A DNA stretch of 64,000 nt, from assembly GCF_019166065.1 (NCBI RefSeq), contig NZ_JAHTBN010000007.1:1-64000 (forward strand), in the 5' to 3' direction. The notes under the pieces were generated by a model. The model made no database searches. It was not told where the DNA came from and saw nothing but the letters and a program-made list of their open reading frames with translations. This DNA comes from Candidimonas humi. Its GTDB lineage: Bacteria; Pseudomonadota; Gammaproteobacteria; Burkholderiales; Burkholderiaceae_B. Every line of letters begins with the position of its first letter. The stretch's first letter is position 1. The position numbers were made by a program, and so were the translations under genes. Below, piece after piece: positions 11,942 through 20,459 of this stretch.

Positions 11942-12865
11942 ATGGACCGACTGGACGACATACAGCTGTTCCTGCGCGTGCTCGATCAAGGCTCGATCAG
12001 CGCCGCCGCGCGCAGCCTGGACCTTTCCGTAGCGGTCGCCAGCCAACGGCTGAAAAGGCTGGAACAAAACCTGCAAGTACGCCTGCTGCACCGTACGACC
12101 CGCCACTTGCACCCCACTCCCGAAGGCATGGAACTCGCCGAACAAGGGCGCATACTGGTCGAAGACCTGGACGCGCTGACCGCCCGGCTGCGCCAAGGGG
12201 CCAGCGCGGTAAGCGGCACATTGCGGGTTACCATGTCCTCATCCTTCGGCAGCCAATACGTCTCGCCGCTGGTGCCGGCCTTCCTGGCGACATACCCGGA
12301 CGTAAAGCTCAGCGTCAGCCTCAGCGACGAACTGCTGGACCTGGTCGGATCAGGCTACGACCTCGGCATACGCGTCGGCGTCCTGCGCGACCCCGGACTG
12401 GTGTCGCGCCGCCTGACCAGGAACCGGCGCGTAGTGTGCGCCTCGCCCGATTACCTGCGCCGGCACGGCGCGCCCCGCACCCCCGCCGACCTGGCCAAAC
12501 ACGAATGCCTGCTGCTGGCCGGCGGCTCGGGGCGCCAGAACATCTGGCACTTCACCGACAAAAAAGGCAATGCTATCGCCCAGCGCGTCAAGGGCCGCTT
12601 CGAAAGCACCCAGGGCGGCCCGCTGCGCGACGCCGCCGTGGCCGGGCTGGGCGTGTCGCTGCATTCACTGTGGCATGTCCATGAACAAGTGTGCAGCGGC
12701 GCGCTAAAGATCCTGCTGGCGGATTACCCGGTACCCATGACATACATCCACGCCGTCATGCCCCAACGCCGGCTGGTGCCGCCGAGAGTGCGCGCATTCG
12801 TGGATTTTTTGACCGAGCACCTGGGCGATCCGCCACCCTGGGAACGAGGCGTGCCGGGGGCCTAA
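11942..12865 (+). CDS. LysR-family transcriptional regulator
   Basis: The 307-residue protein has the N-terminal winged HTH (residues about 3-62: LFLRVLDQGSISAAARSLDLSVAVASQRLKRLE...) and a C-terminal effector-binding domain. ATG 11942 (MDRLDDIQLF) fits the family better than the TTG at 11933. It is divergent from the MFS/aldo-keto reductase operon, the classic arrangement of a LysR regulator and its target. The inducer cannot be deduced. Confidence 0.92.
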   Translation: MDRLDDIQLFLRVLDQGSISAAARSLDLSVAVASQRLKRLEQNLQVRLLHRTTRHLHPTPEGMELAEQGRILVEDLDALTARLRQGASAVSGTLRVTMSSSFGSQYVSPLVPAFLATYPDVKLSVSLSDELLDLVGSGYDLGIRVGVLRDPGLVSRRLTRNRRVVCASPDYLRRHGAPRTPADLAKHECLLLAGGSGRQNIWHFTDKKGNAIAQRVKGRFESTQGGPLRDAAVAGLGVSLHSLWHVHEQVCSGALKILLADYPVPMTYIHAVMPQRRLVPPRVRAFVDFLTEHLGDPPPWERGVPGA

Positions 12866-12943
12866 TCGGTGGCGGCAGCCTATGGGTATAGTCACCAAGA
12901 TGTTGCGCCGAGCGGCACGACCGTGGACTGCGTCACGGTATCG

Positions 12944-12949
12944 TATAAT
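12944..12949 (+). promoter_or_regulatory. -10 box for tRNA-Leu
   Basis: A perfect TATAAT lies 51 bp upstream of the mature tRNA-Leu 5' end. No strong -35 box is visible at 17 bp. The position fits a short-leader tRNA promoter. Confidence 0.5.
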
Positions 12950-13000
12950 TGCGACTCTTCTCCACGCCCCGGCATCCCAAGCCCAGGGCGATCCCCCAAA

Positions 13001-13085
13001 GCCCGGGTGGTGAAATTGGTAGACGCAGGGGACTCAAAATCCCCCGCCGCAAGGCGTGCCGGTTCGATTCCGGCCCCGGGCACCA
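13001..13085 (+). tRNA. tRNA-Leu (anticodon CAA), integration target
   Basis: The 85-nt class II tRNA has acceptor GCCCGGG pairing with CCCGGGC and encoded ACCA. The anticodon stem GGGGA/TCCCC surrounds loop CTCAAAA, giving CAA. A long variable arm and GGTTCGATTCC T-arm follow. Its 3' half from 13032 is repeated at 61916-61963, so this gene is the attachment site of the mobile element and stays intact after insertion. The encoded antisense GAGIEPARLAAGDFE peptide is a well-known false ORF. Confidence 0.97.
13032..13079 (+). repeat. attL core (48-bp direct repeat in tRNA-Leu)
   Basis: The 48 bp from ACTCAAAATC to GGCCCCGG are identical to 61916-61963. The repeat starts in the anticodon loop and reaches the acceptor stem. 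The base before the repeat differs (G versus A) and the copies diverge again after CCCCGG, which fixes the limits. Confidence 0.93.
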
Positions 13086-13170
13086 GTCTAAATTTCCTCG
13101 TATTTACAGGTATTTAGCTGGATTCAAAGCCTTACCCCGTCTCTGGGGGATTTTCAAGAATTGCGAGCCA

Positions 13171-13188
13171 GGTACAGTTTCGGTACAG
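13171..13188 (+). promoter_or_regulatory. left arm-type integrase sites (two GGTACAG)
   Basis: GGTACAG occurs at 13171-13177 and 13182-13188, an 11-bp period (one DNA turn), about 90 bp inside attL and just upstream of the integrase gene. The same pair with the same period occurs inside attR. Tyrosine integrases of the lambda type bind short arm sites placed this way. Assignment is inference from symmetry. Confidence 0.55.
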
Positions 13189-13227
13189 TGGTGAAGCGCC
13201 GAGTGTACTTTCGGAGCTCTAACTCGC

Positions 13228-14295
13228 ATGGCTACTATCGTTAAGACACCCTCTGGAACCTGGAAAGCGGTCATCCGAAAGACGGGTTGGCCCACTTCGT
13301 CCAAAACATTTCGGACCAAACGAGACGCCGAAGACTGGGCCAGACGTACTGAAGACGAAATGGTACGAGGGGTTTACATCCAGCGCACACTCAGCGAAAG
13401 GATGACGGTCGAGGCGGCGCTGAAACGCTACCTACAAGAAGTGACGCCGACCAAGCGGGAATCCACTCGCATCTCTGAGCACAAGAAAGCGCGGCCATTG
13501 CTGCAGCATCTTGGCAAATATTCATTGGCCGCCCTGAGCGCGGACGTCGTCGCACAATACCGAGACATGCGCTTGGCGGGCGCCCCCGATGAAAATGGCA
13601 AGCTGGTACCCCGCACCAACAATACAGTTCGACTGGAATTGGCACTATTGAGCCATCTATTTACAGTAGCCATCAAAGAATGGGGACTGGGACTGCCGTT
13701 TAATCCTGTAGCTCAGATCCGCCGTCCCGCCCCGGGAGCAGGACGAAATCGTCGGCTCACCCCTGCTGAAACCAAGCGACTACTGGCCGAAGTAGATGCC
13801 TATTCCAATCCCATGTTCAGCTGGATTGTGCGGATTGCCTTGGAAACCGGAATGCGGCTGTCAGAGATCAGCGGTTTGCGTCTTGAGCAGGTTGATATAC
13901 AGAGACGGGTGGTACGACTGGATATCACCAAGAACTCATCGCCGCGCACAGTGCCTCTGACGAAGGCCGCCACAGTTGCATTTCAGGCAGCTATAGATAA
14001 TCCACTCCGACCACCCGAGACAGATCTCGTGTTCTTTGGTGAGCCTGGTCGCGATGGTGTGCGACGGCCATATCTGTTCGATAAGGCCTGGAATGACGCC
14101 AAGAAAGCCGCCAATCTGACAGATTTCCGATTCCATGACCTGCGCCATGAAGCCGTGAGCAGACTGGTCGAAGCAGGCCTATCTGATCAGGAAGTGTCGG
14201 CGATCAGCGGCCACAAATCCATGCAAATGCTCAAGCGGTACACACATTTGCGTGCCGAGGATCTCGTAGGCAAACTAGATAGACTGCGTAGTTAA
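13228..14295 (+). CDS. int: tyrosine recombinase (element integrase)
   Basis: The 355-residue protein catalyses integration at tRNA-Leu and, with an excisionase, excision. It has a short N-terminal arm-binding region, a core-binding SAM-like domain (about 55-155), and a catalytic domain. The catalytic residues are Arg210 (TGMRLSE), Lys235, His303 and Arg306 (FHDLRHE), His329 (SGHKS) and Tyr338 (RYTH). The ATG at 13228 has GGAG 11 bp upstream. It reads away from attL, so after excision it would lie downstream of the right-end excisionase-like genes. Confidence 0.95.
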   Translation: MATIVKTPSGTWKAVIRKTGWPTSSKTFRTKRDAEDWARRTEDEMVRGVYIQRTLSERMTVEAALKRYLQEVTPTKRESTRISEHKKARPLLQHLGKYSLAALSADVVAQYRDMRLAGAPDENGKLVPRTNNTVRLELALLSHLFTVAIKEWGLGLPFNPVAQIRRPAPGAGRNRRLTPAETKRLLAEVDAYSNPMFSWIVRIALETGMRLSEISGLRLEQVDIQRRVVRLDITKNSSPRTVPLTKAATVAFQAAIDNPLRPPETDLVFFGEPGRDGVRRPYLFDKAWNDAKKAANLTDFRFHDLRHEAVSRLVEAGLSDQEVSAISGHKSMQMLKRYTHLRAEDLVGKLDRLRS

Positions 14296-14350
14296 TCAAC
14301 TCTCTCAAGTCCTCAGCGGGGAATACTGCTGGACTGCCGCCGTAATTCGC

Positions 14351-14647
14351 ATGAGGGCTAACGAAATGGACAAATGTGTCATTGACGGTGTCGAAGTCGA
14401 GCTATCCTCGGGAAACGTGTTCAAAGACCTTGCTCTACACGATGCTGAGGAACTGCAGACCAAGTCAGGACTCATCACCCAAATCACGGCGGTCATCCGT
14501 AAACGTGAGCTCTCTCCCACTGCCGTGGCCAACGCCATAGGCTTCACTCCGTCCGAACTCGCAAACTCCTTGCTTGCAAAACTATCCAATCTCTCTGAAC
14601 GGGAGCTCATGGACTGTTTGAATCATTTGCAGCAAAGTCCACAGTAG
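14351..14647 (+). CDS. XRE-type HTH protein (HigA-like antitoxin fold)
   Basis: The 98-residue protein has a C-terminal XRE helix-turn-helix (ITAVIRKRELSPTAVANAIGFTPSELANSLL) preceded by a short beta-like segment, as in HigA-type antitoxins and phage Gp49-associated regulators. No toxin gene is adjacent, so it may be an orphan regulator of integrase or the downstream genes. ATG 14366 is an equally good start, with GAGGG upstream. It lies between the integrase and an HNH nuclease gene. Confidence 0.65.
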   Translation: MRANEMDKCVIDGVEVELSSGNVFKDLALHDAEELQTKSGLITQITAVIRKRELSPTAVANAIGFTPSELANSLLAKLSNLSERELMDCLNHLQQSPQ

Positions 14648-14711
14648 ACATCTAGCTTTCTGACAAACTGCTTATCATGCATCGCTAACAGTCGAAAAGG
14701 GCTCGAAATAC

Positions 14712-15455
14712 ATGGCACGCGCGCGAGTTACGCCGGAAGTATTCTCAGCAGCGTATGAAGCTGCGCAGCAGGTACTCAACGGCACGATAAAACTAATCGA
14801 TGCTCAAGAAGCTCTTGCGGAAAGGTTTGGTATTGCTAAGCGCACTGCCGGTGGATATATCGGCTGTTTCCTTGCTATGCGTAGAGGTAGCACGTTTAAA
14901 ACCACGGTAAGCGCGGATGGTCTTCGATTCATGCTTGGCCGAATTGCAGAGAGCGGTCTAGGCGACTTGATGATCGCTTTGCAATCGGTCATGAACCACA
15001 TCACATACCTGTCCAACTTCACTGGCAATGAACCAGGGCTACGCCGCGTTCATGCGGAATTCGTCGACAAACTTCGTGAGATGGCTACGTTTGATGAAAC
15101 GTCGCTCTCGCTTGAGCAGCAAGTAACAAATGCGTTAGAAGACTCTCCTGATACTCGTGCGCAACGACTCCTGCATGCGCCGACAATGCCTGAACAGAGA
15201 GTAGTGCTAGCACGGACGTTCAAACGTAATCCTGATGTAATTGCAGAGGCCCTTCTAGCTGCCAAAGGCGTGTGTCAAGGTTGCGGCCAAGTCGCCCCAT
15301 TTCTACGCCCGGACGGTCGCCCATATCTCGAAGTTCACCATCGCAAGGCCCTTGCTGAAGGCGGTGCAGATACCCCAGAAAATGCGGTAGCACTATGTCC
15401 AAACTGCCATCGAGAACGACACTACGGCGCAAATTATCATCAACCGCCTCAATAA
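14712..15455 (+). CDS. HNH endonuclease, McrA-like
   Basis: The 247-residue protein ends in an HNH nuclease domain. It shows C188/C191 (CQGC), EVHH at 207-210, Asn224 and C229/C232/H233 (CPNCH), which build a zinc-bound beta-beta-alpha-metal site. The N-terminal 170 residues are helical with an HTH-like AQEALAERFGIAKRTAGGYI segment and no recognised domain. The C-terminus resembles McrA-type nucleases that cut modified DNA. The gene sits between the integration and transfer modules, a place where small cargo genes often occur. Confidence 0.8.
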   Translation: MARARVTPEVFSAAYEAAQQVLNGTIKLIDAQEALAERFGIAKRTAGGYIGCFLAMRRGSTFKTTVSADGLRFMLGRIAESGLGDLMIALQSVMNHITYLSNFTGNEPGLRRVHAEFVDKLREMATFDETSLSLEQQVTNALEDSPDTRAQRLLHAPTMPEQRVVLARTFKRNPDVIAEALLAAKGVCQGCGQVAPFLRPDGRPYLEVHHRKALAEGGADTPENAVALCPNCHRERHYGANYHQPPQ

Positions 15456-15588
15456 ACACGGACATCGTTCCATTCATGACGCTTGGTTATATGAGCCAGC
15501 CGCCAATTATGTGGCACGCAGCGGACACTGTGTTTCCTCGCCTCATACCCGCAACGAACTAGCCCTCACACCTTATAGGCACACCTTT
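15456..15588. other. intergenic region upstream of the TrwA-like gene, candidate oriT
   Basis: In IncW plasmids oriT lies directly upstream of trwA. This 133-bp gap holds no gene and contains CTTATAGGC near 15573, which partly resembles the TCTATAGCC nick region of R388. I see no strong inverted repeat. The call rests on position and a weak sequence resemblance. Confidence 0.25.
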
Positions 15589-15882
15589 ATGAACGAACCT
15601 CTCTCCGAGGTCGTCCGCATTCGGATGACCCCGTCTCATGCTGCGCGTCTGGGCGAAGCTGCCGCCCTCTCGGGACTATCTCTGTCCAACTACATCCGAC
15701 GCCGTCTGTCCGCCGACGACACGCTGCAGGAAGAGCTCACCCTGCTACGCCAGATCGTGGCCAGCCTGGGCAATTTGCAAGACACCCGCCTGGTTGCCAT
15801 TGAAACCGCCTATCTCGTGCGTGCCATGGCCAAGCCCGAACAGATCGCCATCGCCCAACAACACCTGCAGCGTTCGCGCTGA
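15589..15882 (+). CDS. TrwA-like ribbon-helix-helix relaxosome protein
   Basis: The 97-residue protein has an N-terminal ribbon-helix-helix (VRIRMTPSHAARLGEAAALSGLSLSNYIRRRL) followed by a coiled helical part (LQEELTLLRQIVASLGNL) and a short C-terminal region with LLVRA-like LVRAMAKPEQ. This layout matches TrwA of R388, which binds oriT, enhances TrwC nicking and represses the trw operon. ATG 15589 is chosen because it starts immediately before the RHH strand. Unlike R388, it is separated from trwB and trwC and lies just before the secretion genes. Confidence 0.75.
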   Translation: MNEPLSEVVRIRMTPSHAARLGEAAALSGLSLSNYIRRRLSADDTLQEELTLLRQIVASLGNLQDTRLVAIETAYLVRAMAKPEQIAIAQQHLQRSR

Positions 15883-15937
15883 CCCGCCTCCGGTCGATTC
15901 CTCGACTGCCTGCTGTACCTATTCCCTGGAGACCTTC

Positions 15938-16603
15938 ATGCAATCCTTCCCTGCAATGCAGGCGGGAGCGATGGCGCTCGTCTACGCGCTGGTGCCCGCC
16001 GCCCATGCGGCCAGCGCGGATCTGCTCACTGGCAATACCCGCTTGGCCTGCGAAGCAACACTGTGCCTGTCCACCGGCGCACAACCCAGTGAGTGCAGTC
16101 CCTCCCTGAACCACTACTTCGACATCAAGAAATACAGCCACGGCGGCCTGGATTGGTCGGCCACCGTCTCGGCACGACGTGCCTTCCTGTCCCAGTGCCC
16201 AGCCTCAAGCGATCAGGGCATGCCCGAGCGCATTGACGCCATCTCACGCGGCGCAGGCAAATGCGATCCTGACTATCTCAATCGCACGTATGCAGCAACG
16301 GCATACCGATGGCGCAAACGCAGCCTGGGCGGCGACAGCGGTGACATCATCTACGACGTACATGCGATCCCCACCGTATCGCTGGACAAACTGCCTGCCT
16401 ACTGCGTGACGTACAACGATCATGCCTGGACCTATGACCTATCGGTGCGCTATGTCGGCGTGCCCGCGATGGGCGGACACTGGGTCAATGCGCAGGCATA
16501 CACCGCCGCGCAAGCCAAATGGGATGCTGACCATCGAGGACGTTGGGCCAGCGGCTGGAATTTCTCCCTCAAAAACCCCAGGCCAGCCACCAATAGCCGA
16601 TGA
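15938..16603 (+). CDS. TrbM/KikA-family conjugation protein
   Basis: The 221-residue protein begins with a signal peptide ending near PAAHAASA, so it is probably periplasmic. The mature part has paired cysteines (LACEATLCLSTG and ECSPSLNHYF), a composition typical of TrbM/KikA proteins found next to VirB-type transfer systems (KikA in IncN pKM101, TrbM in IncP). The molecular role in mating is not well defined. It starts the transfer operon with VirB1 9 bp downstream. Confidence 0.8.
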   Translation: MQSFPAMQAGAMALVYALVPAAHAASADLLTGNTRLACEATLCLSTGAQPSECSPSLNHYFDIKKYSHGGLDWSATVSARRAFLSQCPASSDQGMPERIDAISRGAGKCDPDYLNRTYAATAYRWRKRSLGGDSGDIIYDVHAIPTVSLDKLPAYCVTYNDHAWTYDLSVRYVGVPAMGGHWVNAQAYTAAQAKWDADHRGRWASGWNFSLKNPRPATNSR

Positions 16604-16612
16604 GGATGCACC

Positions 16613-17266
16613 ATGATTGCTGCATTTGCTGCGCTGGCCCTGGCCTGTGCGCCAAACATTCACCCCGATACGCTGTCGGCCTTGATCCGCCATGAATCTC
16701 GAGGCAGTCCATACGCAATTGGTGTCAACCAAAAGCGCCGGCATCTACCGCAGCAACCGCAAACATTGGCGACTGCCACGGCCGCAGCCGATCGCCTGAT
16801 CAAACAGGGAATCGACTTCGATGCTGGACTGGGGCAGATCAACGTGCGCAATTGGGCCGCTCTGAACCTGAACAGCAAGACGGTCTTTGATCCCTGCCGC
16901 AATTTGGCAGCGGCCCAAACGGTGCTTGCCGATTGCTATGCTCGGGCCTTGCACGAGCATCAAGATCCGCAACAGGCGTTACGTGCCGCCCTGTCTTGCT
17001 ACAACACAGGCAACTTCACTGGTGGGTTTCGCAACGGTTATGTCGGCAAGATATTGGCCCAGGCCAATATCAAAGTGCCTGCATTAACACCGCAAGCCAG
17101 CGACGAGACCCCATCGACGCCCGACAGCAAAGCAGCACCAGAGCCACCCGCTGCCGAGCCTCACACCCCAGGTACTCAGGATGGCTTCACGGCCAATCCG
17201 GCCAACGATGGCTTCTCTGAAAAAGCCCAGCACCAGTCCTTAGCGGAACCCACTACCGACACCTGA
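16613..17266 (+). CDS. virB1: VirB1-like lytic transglycosylase
   Basis: The enzyme cleaves peptidoglycan to let the secretion channel assemble. The 217-residue protein has the SLT fold with catalytic glutamate in IRHESRGSPYAIGVN (about residue 27), the GLGQINVRNW motif and the ALSCYNTGNF motif. A proline/alanine-rich disordered tail follows, as in VirB1 proteins. The first hydrophobic residues could act as a short signal sequence. It precedes virB2 by 92 bp. Confidence 0.9.
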   Translation: MIAAFAALALACAPNIHPDTLSALIRHESRGSPYAIGVNQKRRHLPQQPQTLATATAAADRLIKQGIDFDAGLGQINVRNWAALNLNSKTVFDPCRNLAAAQTVLADCYARALHEHQDPQQALRAALSCYNTGNFTGGFRNGYVGKILAQANIKVPALTPQASDETPSTPDSKAAPEPPAAEPHTPGTQDGFTANPANDGFSEKAQHQSLAEPTTDT

Positions 17267-17358
17267 CGCAGCGCCGTCTCACTAGGCCCAGCGCCACCCT
17301 CCCACTTTTCATCCCCACCACCCCGACGCCAGCAAGCGTGTGGGGCAGGAGTCTTTTC

Positions 17359-17679
17359 ATGTCTGTACTCAAGCACATCATGAACGCAACATCGTCCCTG
17401 CGCATTCTGTACAAGCTGATAGCAACGTCACTGCTATTTAGCTGCCATCACGCTGCATTTGCACAGTCCATCGGCGGACTGTCCCGCGCCAGAACCACGT
17501 TGCAAACGCTCAGCGACAATCTGGACATCATCCTGCCCATTGCCGCCGTCATCATCGGCGTGATCATTTTTGTGCTGTATGCCGCCGAAGTCATGCGTAA
17601 AGACGATGCCATCCGTTGGGGGATCGGTGTGCTGCTGGCGGGCTCCACGGCAGAACTGGTTGTTCTGCTCTGGAAGTAA
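17359..17679 (+). CDS. virB2: VirB2-like major pilin
   Basis: The 106-residue protein has a long signal peptide ending at AAFAQS, then two hydrophobic helices (IILPIAAVIIGVIIFVLYAA and GIGVLLAGSTAELVVLLW), the layout of VirB2/TrbC pilins that polymerise into the conjugative pilus. The start at 17359 gives the normal prepilin length. It is followed at 3 bp by virB3. Confidence 0.85.
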   Translation: MSVLKHIMNATSSLRILYKLIATSLLFSCHHAAFAQSIGGLSRARTTLQTLSDNLDIILPIAAVIIGVIIFVLYAAEVMRKDDAIRWGIGVLLAGSTAELVVLLWK

Positions 17680-17682
17680 GCC

Positions 17683-18003
17683 ATGACGCCCAATACCTAT
17701 CCGGTCTTCAAGGGCCTGGGCCGCAAGGCCACGTTCATGGGGATTCCCACCACGTTACTGCTGGGCGCGTTTGCCGGGGTAGCCATCATCGCCATGACGG
17801 CAGGCCTGGCCTGGTGGGGACTGCTCTTTGTGGTCATGCCCACCTTGGCGATTCTCACGCGAGACGACGACAAGGCGCTGGACGTGCTCTGGCTGGAACT
17901 CAAAACCCGGCGCAGCAATCCCAATCAGCGCTTTTGGCAAGGCTCCAGCTATGCCCTGCAGGGTTATCACCGACGCCGCCCCTGGCGGTCCCTCATCAAG
18001 TAA
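17683..18003 (+). CDS. virB3: VirB3-like inner-membrane protein
   Basis: The 106-residue protein has the VirB3 signature: a short N-terminus VFKGLGRKATFMGIP, two adjacent membrane segments (about residues 22-57), and a conserved cytoplasmic tail with LWLELKTRRSNPNQRFW. VirB3 anchors the VirB4 ATPase to the inner membrane. It lies 3 bp after virB2 and 11 bp before virB4. Confidence 0.9.
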   Translation: MTPNTYPVFKGLGRKATFMGIPTTLLLGAFAGVAIIAMTAGLAWWGLLFVVMPTLAILTRDDDKALDVLWLELKTRRSNPNQRFWQGSSYALQGYHRRRPWRSLIK

Positions 18004-18014
18004 AGGATGTCTCC

Positions 18015-20441
18015 ATGACTGCTGCAGCCTTCCTGGCGGTAGACGAGCGTCGCATCGCGCGCTACTTGCCGCACTCCCATCATGTCACGGATCAAATCAT
18101 TGCCTGCGACAACCATGAGTACATGACGGTCATCAAAGTCACGGGTCGAGCGCCGGACGCGTACGCACAAGACGAACTCAAGGACTGGATCGAAGCCCTG
18201 CATAACGTGCTGCGCGGCCTGCCGATGGGAGCGTTTGGGCTCTACTCCCATATTGTTCGCCGCCGCGTCACCGAATATCCCGACAGCACGTTCGAGCAAC
18301 CCTTTGCAGCCCAATTCGATGCTGCCTACCGTGCCACGTTCGATACGTCGGGCTTGATGGTTAATGAACTGTACCTGACTGTCCTGGTTCATCCTGTCCA
18401 AGATCCCATCCTAGGCACGTTTGCCAGCCTGGAGAAAGCCGACGCGAAACGCTTGGCGCTTTGGCAAGCCGAATCGATCGAACGACTCAACGGTATTGTG
18501 CGCGCCCTGATGGCAGGCCTATACCGCTACGATCCTGAAACGCTCGGCATCGTAGACCGGAACGGTTTTGCCTTCAGTGAAGCGGCTGAGTTTCTGGGCT
18601 TTCTGCTGTCCGGCACGCCACAACAGGTACCTATCAGCCGCGAACGGCTGCGAGACACCCTGCCACAGGCCAGACCGATCTTTGGCCGCCATGGCGAACT
18701 CGGCGAACTGCGCACCGTCGCCAACGCCCGCGTCTTCGGCATGATGGAATTGCGCGATTACCCGGAAGCGACAAAACCAGGGCACATGAATCGGTTGCTG
18801 GCCCTGCCGCACGAATTCGTGCTCACGCAGTCATGGGGTAGCCATACGGGAGCTGCAGCCAAGAAGTTGGTCAAGAAACACCACAAACTGCTGGTCGATT
18901 CCGGCGATGACTCTACCAGCCAGGTGGCCCAACTCAACGACGCCATGGATGACCTGACCTCGGCCCGCTTGGGTCTGGGAGACCATCACGCCACGCTATT
19001 GATCTATGACGACACGGCAGAAAGCGTGCGCCAGGCGCTGGCGCAAACGGCCACCGCCTTGGCCGAAGACGCCATCGGCTTCAGACCCTTGGACCGGGCA
19101 TTGGAGGCGGGGTTTTGGGCACAACTACCTGGCAACTGGCACTGGCGACCCCGACCGGTTCCCATCACGTCGCTGAATTTTCTGTGCTTTTCCAGCCTGC
19201 ATAACCAACTGACCGGCAAACCGGTCGGCAACCCCTGGGGCCCTGCGGTCACGCTGCTTAAAACCCAAACCGGCAGCCCGTACTTCTTCAATTTCCATGC
19301 CTCCACCGACGACGTGGACGAAACCGGGAAACGTCGCCCCGGCAACACGATGATTATCGGCATGACGGGTACCGGCAAAACCGTTCTGCAGGGCATGTTG
19401 CTCACCCAAGCCCAGAAGTTCGGTGCGACATGCGTGGTGTGGGACAAGGATCAGGGTATGCAGGTGCTGATCATGGCGCTTGGGGGTCGTTACTTCAACA
19501 TTCGGCTGGGCGAAACCACTGGCTGGAATCCCTTCCAAATGGAGCCCACCAAAGGCAACGTCGCCTTTATGGTGCGCCTGGTGGTGTTCCTGGCGGAACG
19601 CCGAGGAGAAACGGTCACCACCCGCCAACAGGCCGACATAACCAAGGCCGTGCAACAACTGACCACGCTCATCGATCGCGAAGCCCGCACGTTATCCACG
19701 CTCAACACCTTGCTGCCCAACCCCTATAGCGAGGATGACAACACCAGCACCATTCATGCTCGGCTGGCACCGTGGTGCCAAGGTGGTGAATACGGCTGGG
19801 TGTTCGACAATCCGGTCGATGAGCTGAGTTTGCGCACGGATACCGGCCAGCCTGCCATTTTCGGCTTTGACCTGACCGAGCTGCTGGACGATGACGCCGC
19901 CCGGGGTGCTGCCACGCTGTACCTGAAGCATCGCGTCGATGCCCTGCATGATGGTCGCCGCATCATCAACCTGTACGACGAGTGTCAGCACCCGTTGAAA
20001 GACGCGCATTTTCAGGAATCCATGCAGGATGCCAGCCGCACGATTCGTAAAAAGAACGGCGTGCTGGCCTTCGCCACGCAGGAGCCGGGGGCCATCATCG
20101 AGAACCCGGTCGGGCCGTCCCTGGTGCAACAGACCGCCACACTCATTCTGCTGCCGAACCCCAAGGCCAAGGCTCGCGACTATATCGAGGGCTTTGGGCT
20201 TACCGAGGCGGAATTCGAACTACTGCGCGGCCTTGGAGAAGCCAGCCGGAAATTCCTGGTCAAGCAAGGCTCAAGCGTCACCGTCGCTCAACTTGACCTG
20301 TCCGGCTGCGAAGATGAACTGCTCGTGTTCTCGGGCAGCCCCGACATGGCCGCGATCGCACAAGAGGCGGTTGCCCAGGCAGGTCATGACCCAGCCGCCT
20401 GGCTGCCGGTATATCTGGCGGCGATCCGGCAGACACGCTAA
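18015..20441 (+). CDS. virB4: VirB4 secretion ATPase
   Basis: The 808-residue ATPase powers pilus biogenesis and substrate transfer. The start is the ATG at 18015; the longer open frame upstream only overlaps virB2-virB3. The N-terminal CagE/TrbE/VirB domain is followed by an FtsK/HerA-type ATPase with Walker A GMTGTGKT at about residues 449-456 and Walker B in IINLYDECQHPL near 654. A downstream RKKNGVLAFATQEPG segment is typical of sensor regions. Length is normal for VirB4. Confidence 0.95.
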   Translation: MTAAAFLAVDERRIARYLPHSHHVTDQIIACDNHEYMTVIKVTGRAPDAYAQDELKDWIEALHNVLRGLPMGAFGLYSHIVRRRVTEYPDSTFEQPFAAQFDAAYRATFDTSGLMVNELYLTVLVHPVQDPILGTFASLEKADAKRLALWQAESIERLNGIVRALMAGLYRYDPETLGIVDRNGFAFSEAAEFLGFLLSGTPQQVPISRERLRDTLPQARPIFGRHGELGELRTVANARVFGMMELRDYPEATKPGHMNRLLALPHEFVLTQSWGSHTGAAAKKLVKKHHKLLVDSGDDSTSQVAQLNDAMDDLTSARLGLGDHHATLLIYDDTAESVRQALAQTATALAEDAIGFRPLDRALEAGFWAQLPGNWHWRPRPVPITSLNFLCFSSLHNQLTGKPVGNPWGPAVTLLKTQTGSPYFFNFHASTDDVDETGKRRPGNTMIIGMTGTGKTVLQGMLLTQAQKFGATCVVWDKDQGMQVLIMALGGRYFNIRLGETTGWNPFQMEPTKGNVAFMVRLVVFLAERRGETVTTRQQADITKAVQQLTTLIDREARTLSTLNTLLPNPYSEDDNTSTIHARLAPWCQGGEYGWVFDNPVDELSLRTDTGQPAIFGFDLTELLDDDAARGAATLYLKHRVDALHDGRRIINLYDECQHPLKDAHFQESMQDASRTIRKKNGVLAFATQEPGAIIENPVGPSLVQQTATLILLPNPKAKARDYIEGFGLTEAEFELLRGLGEASRKFLVKQGSSVTVAQLDLSGCEDELLVFSGSPDMAAIAQEAVAQAGHDPAAWLPVYLAAIRQTR

Positions 20442-20459
20442 CACCATGCAGGAGGCTCC

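Noticed and set aside
12892-13083. Minus-strand ORF with GAGIEPARLAAGDFE and its twin at 61743-62090
   Set aside because: It is the antisense reading of tRNA-Leu and its attR copy, a well-known false gene; it helped to locate the repeat.
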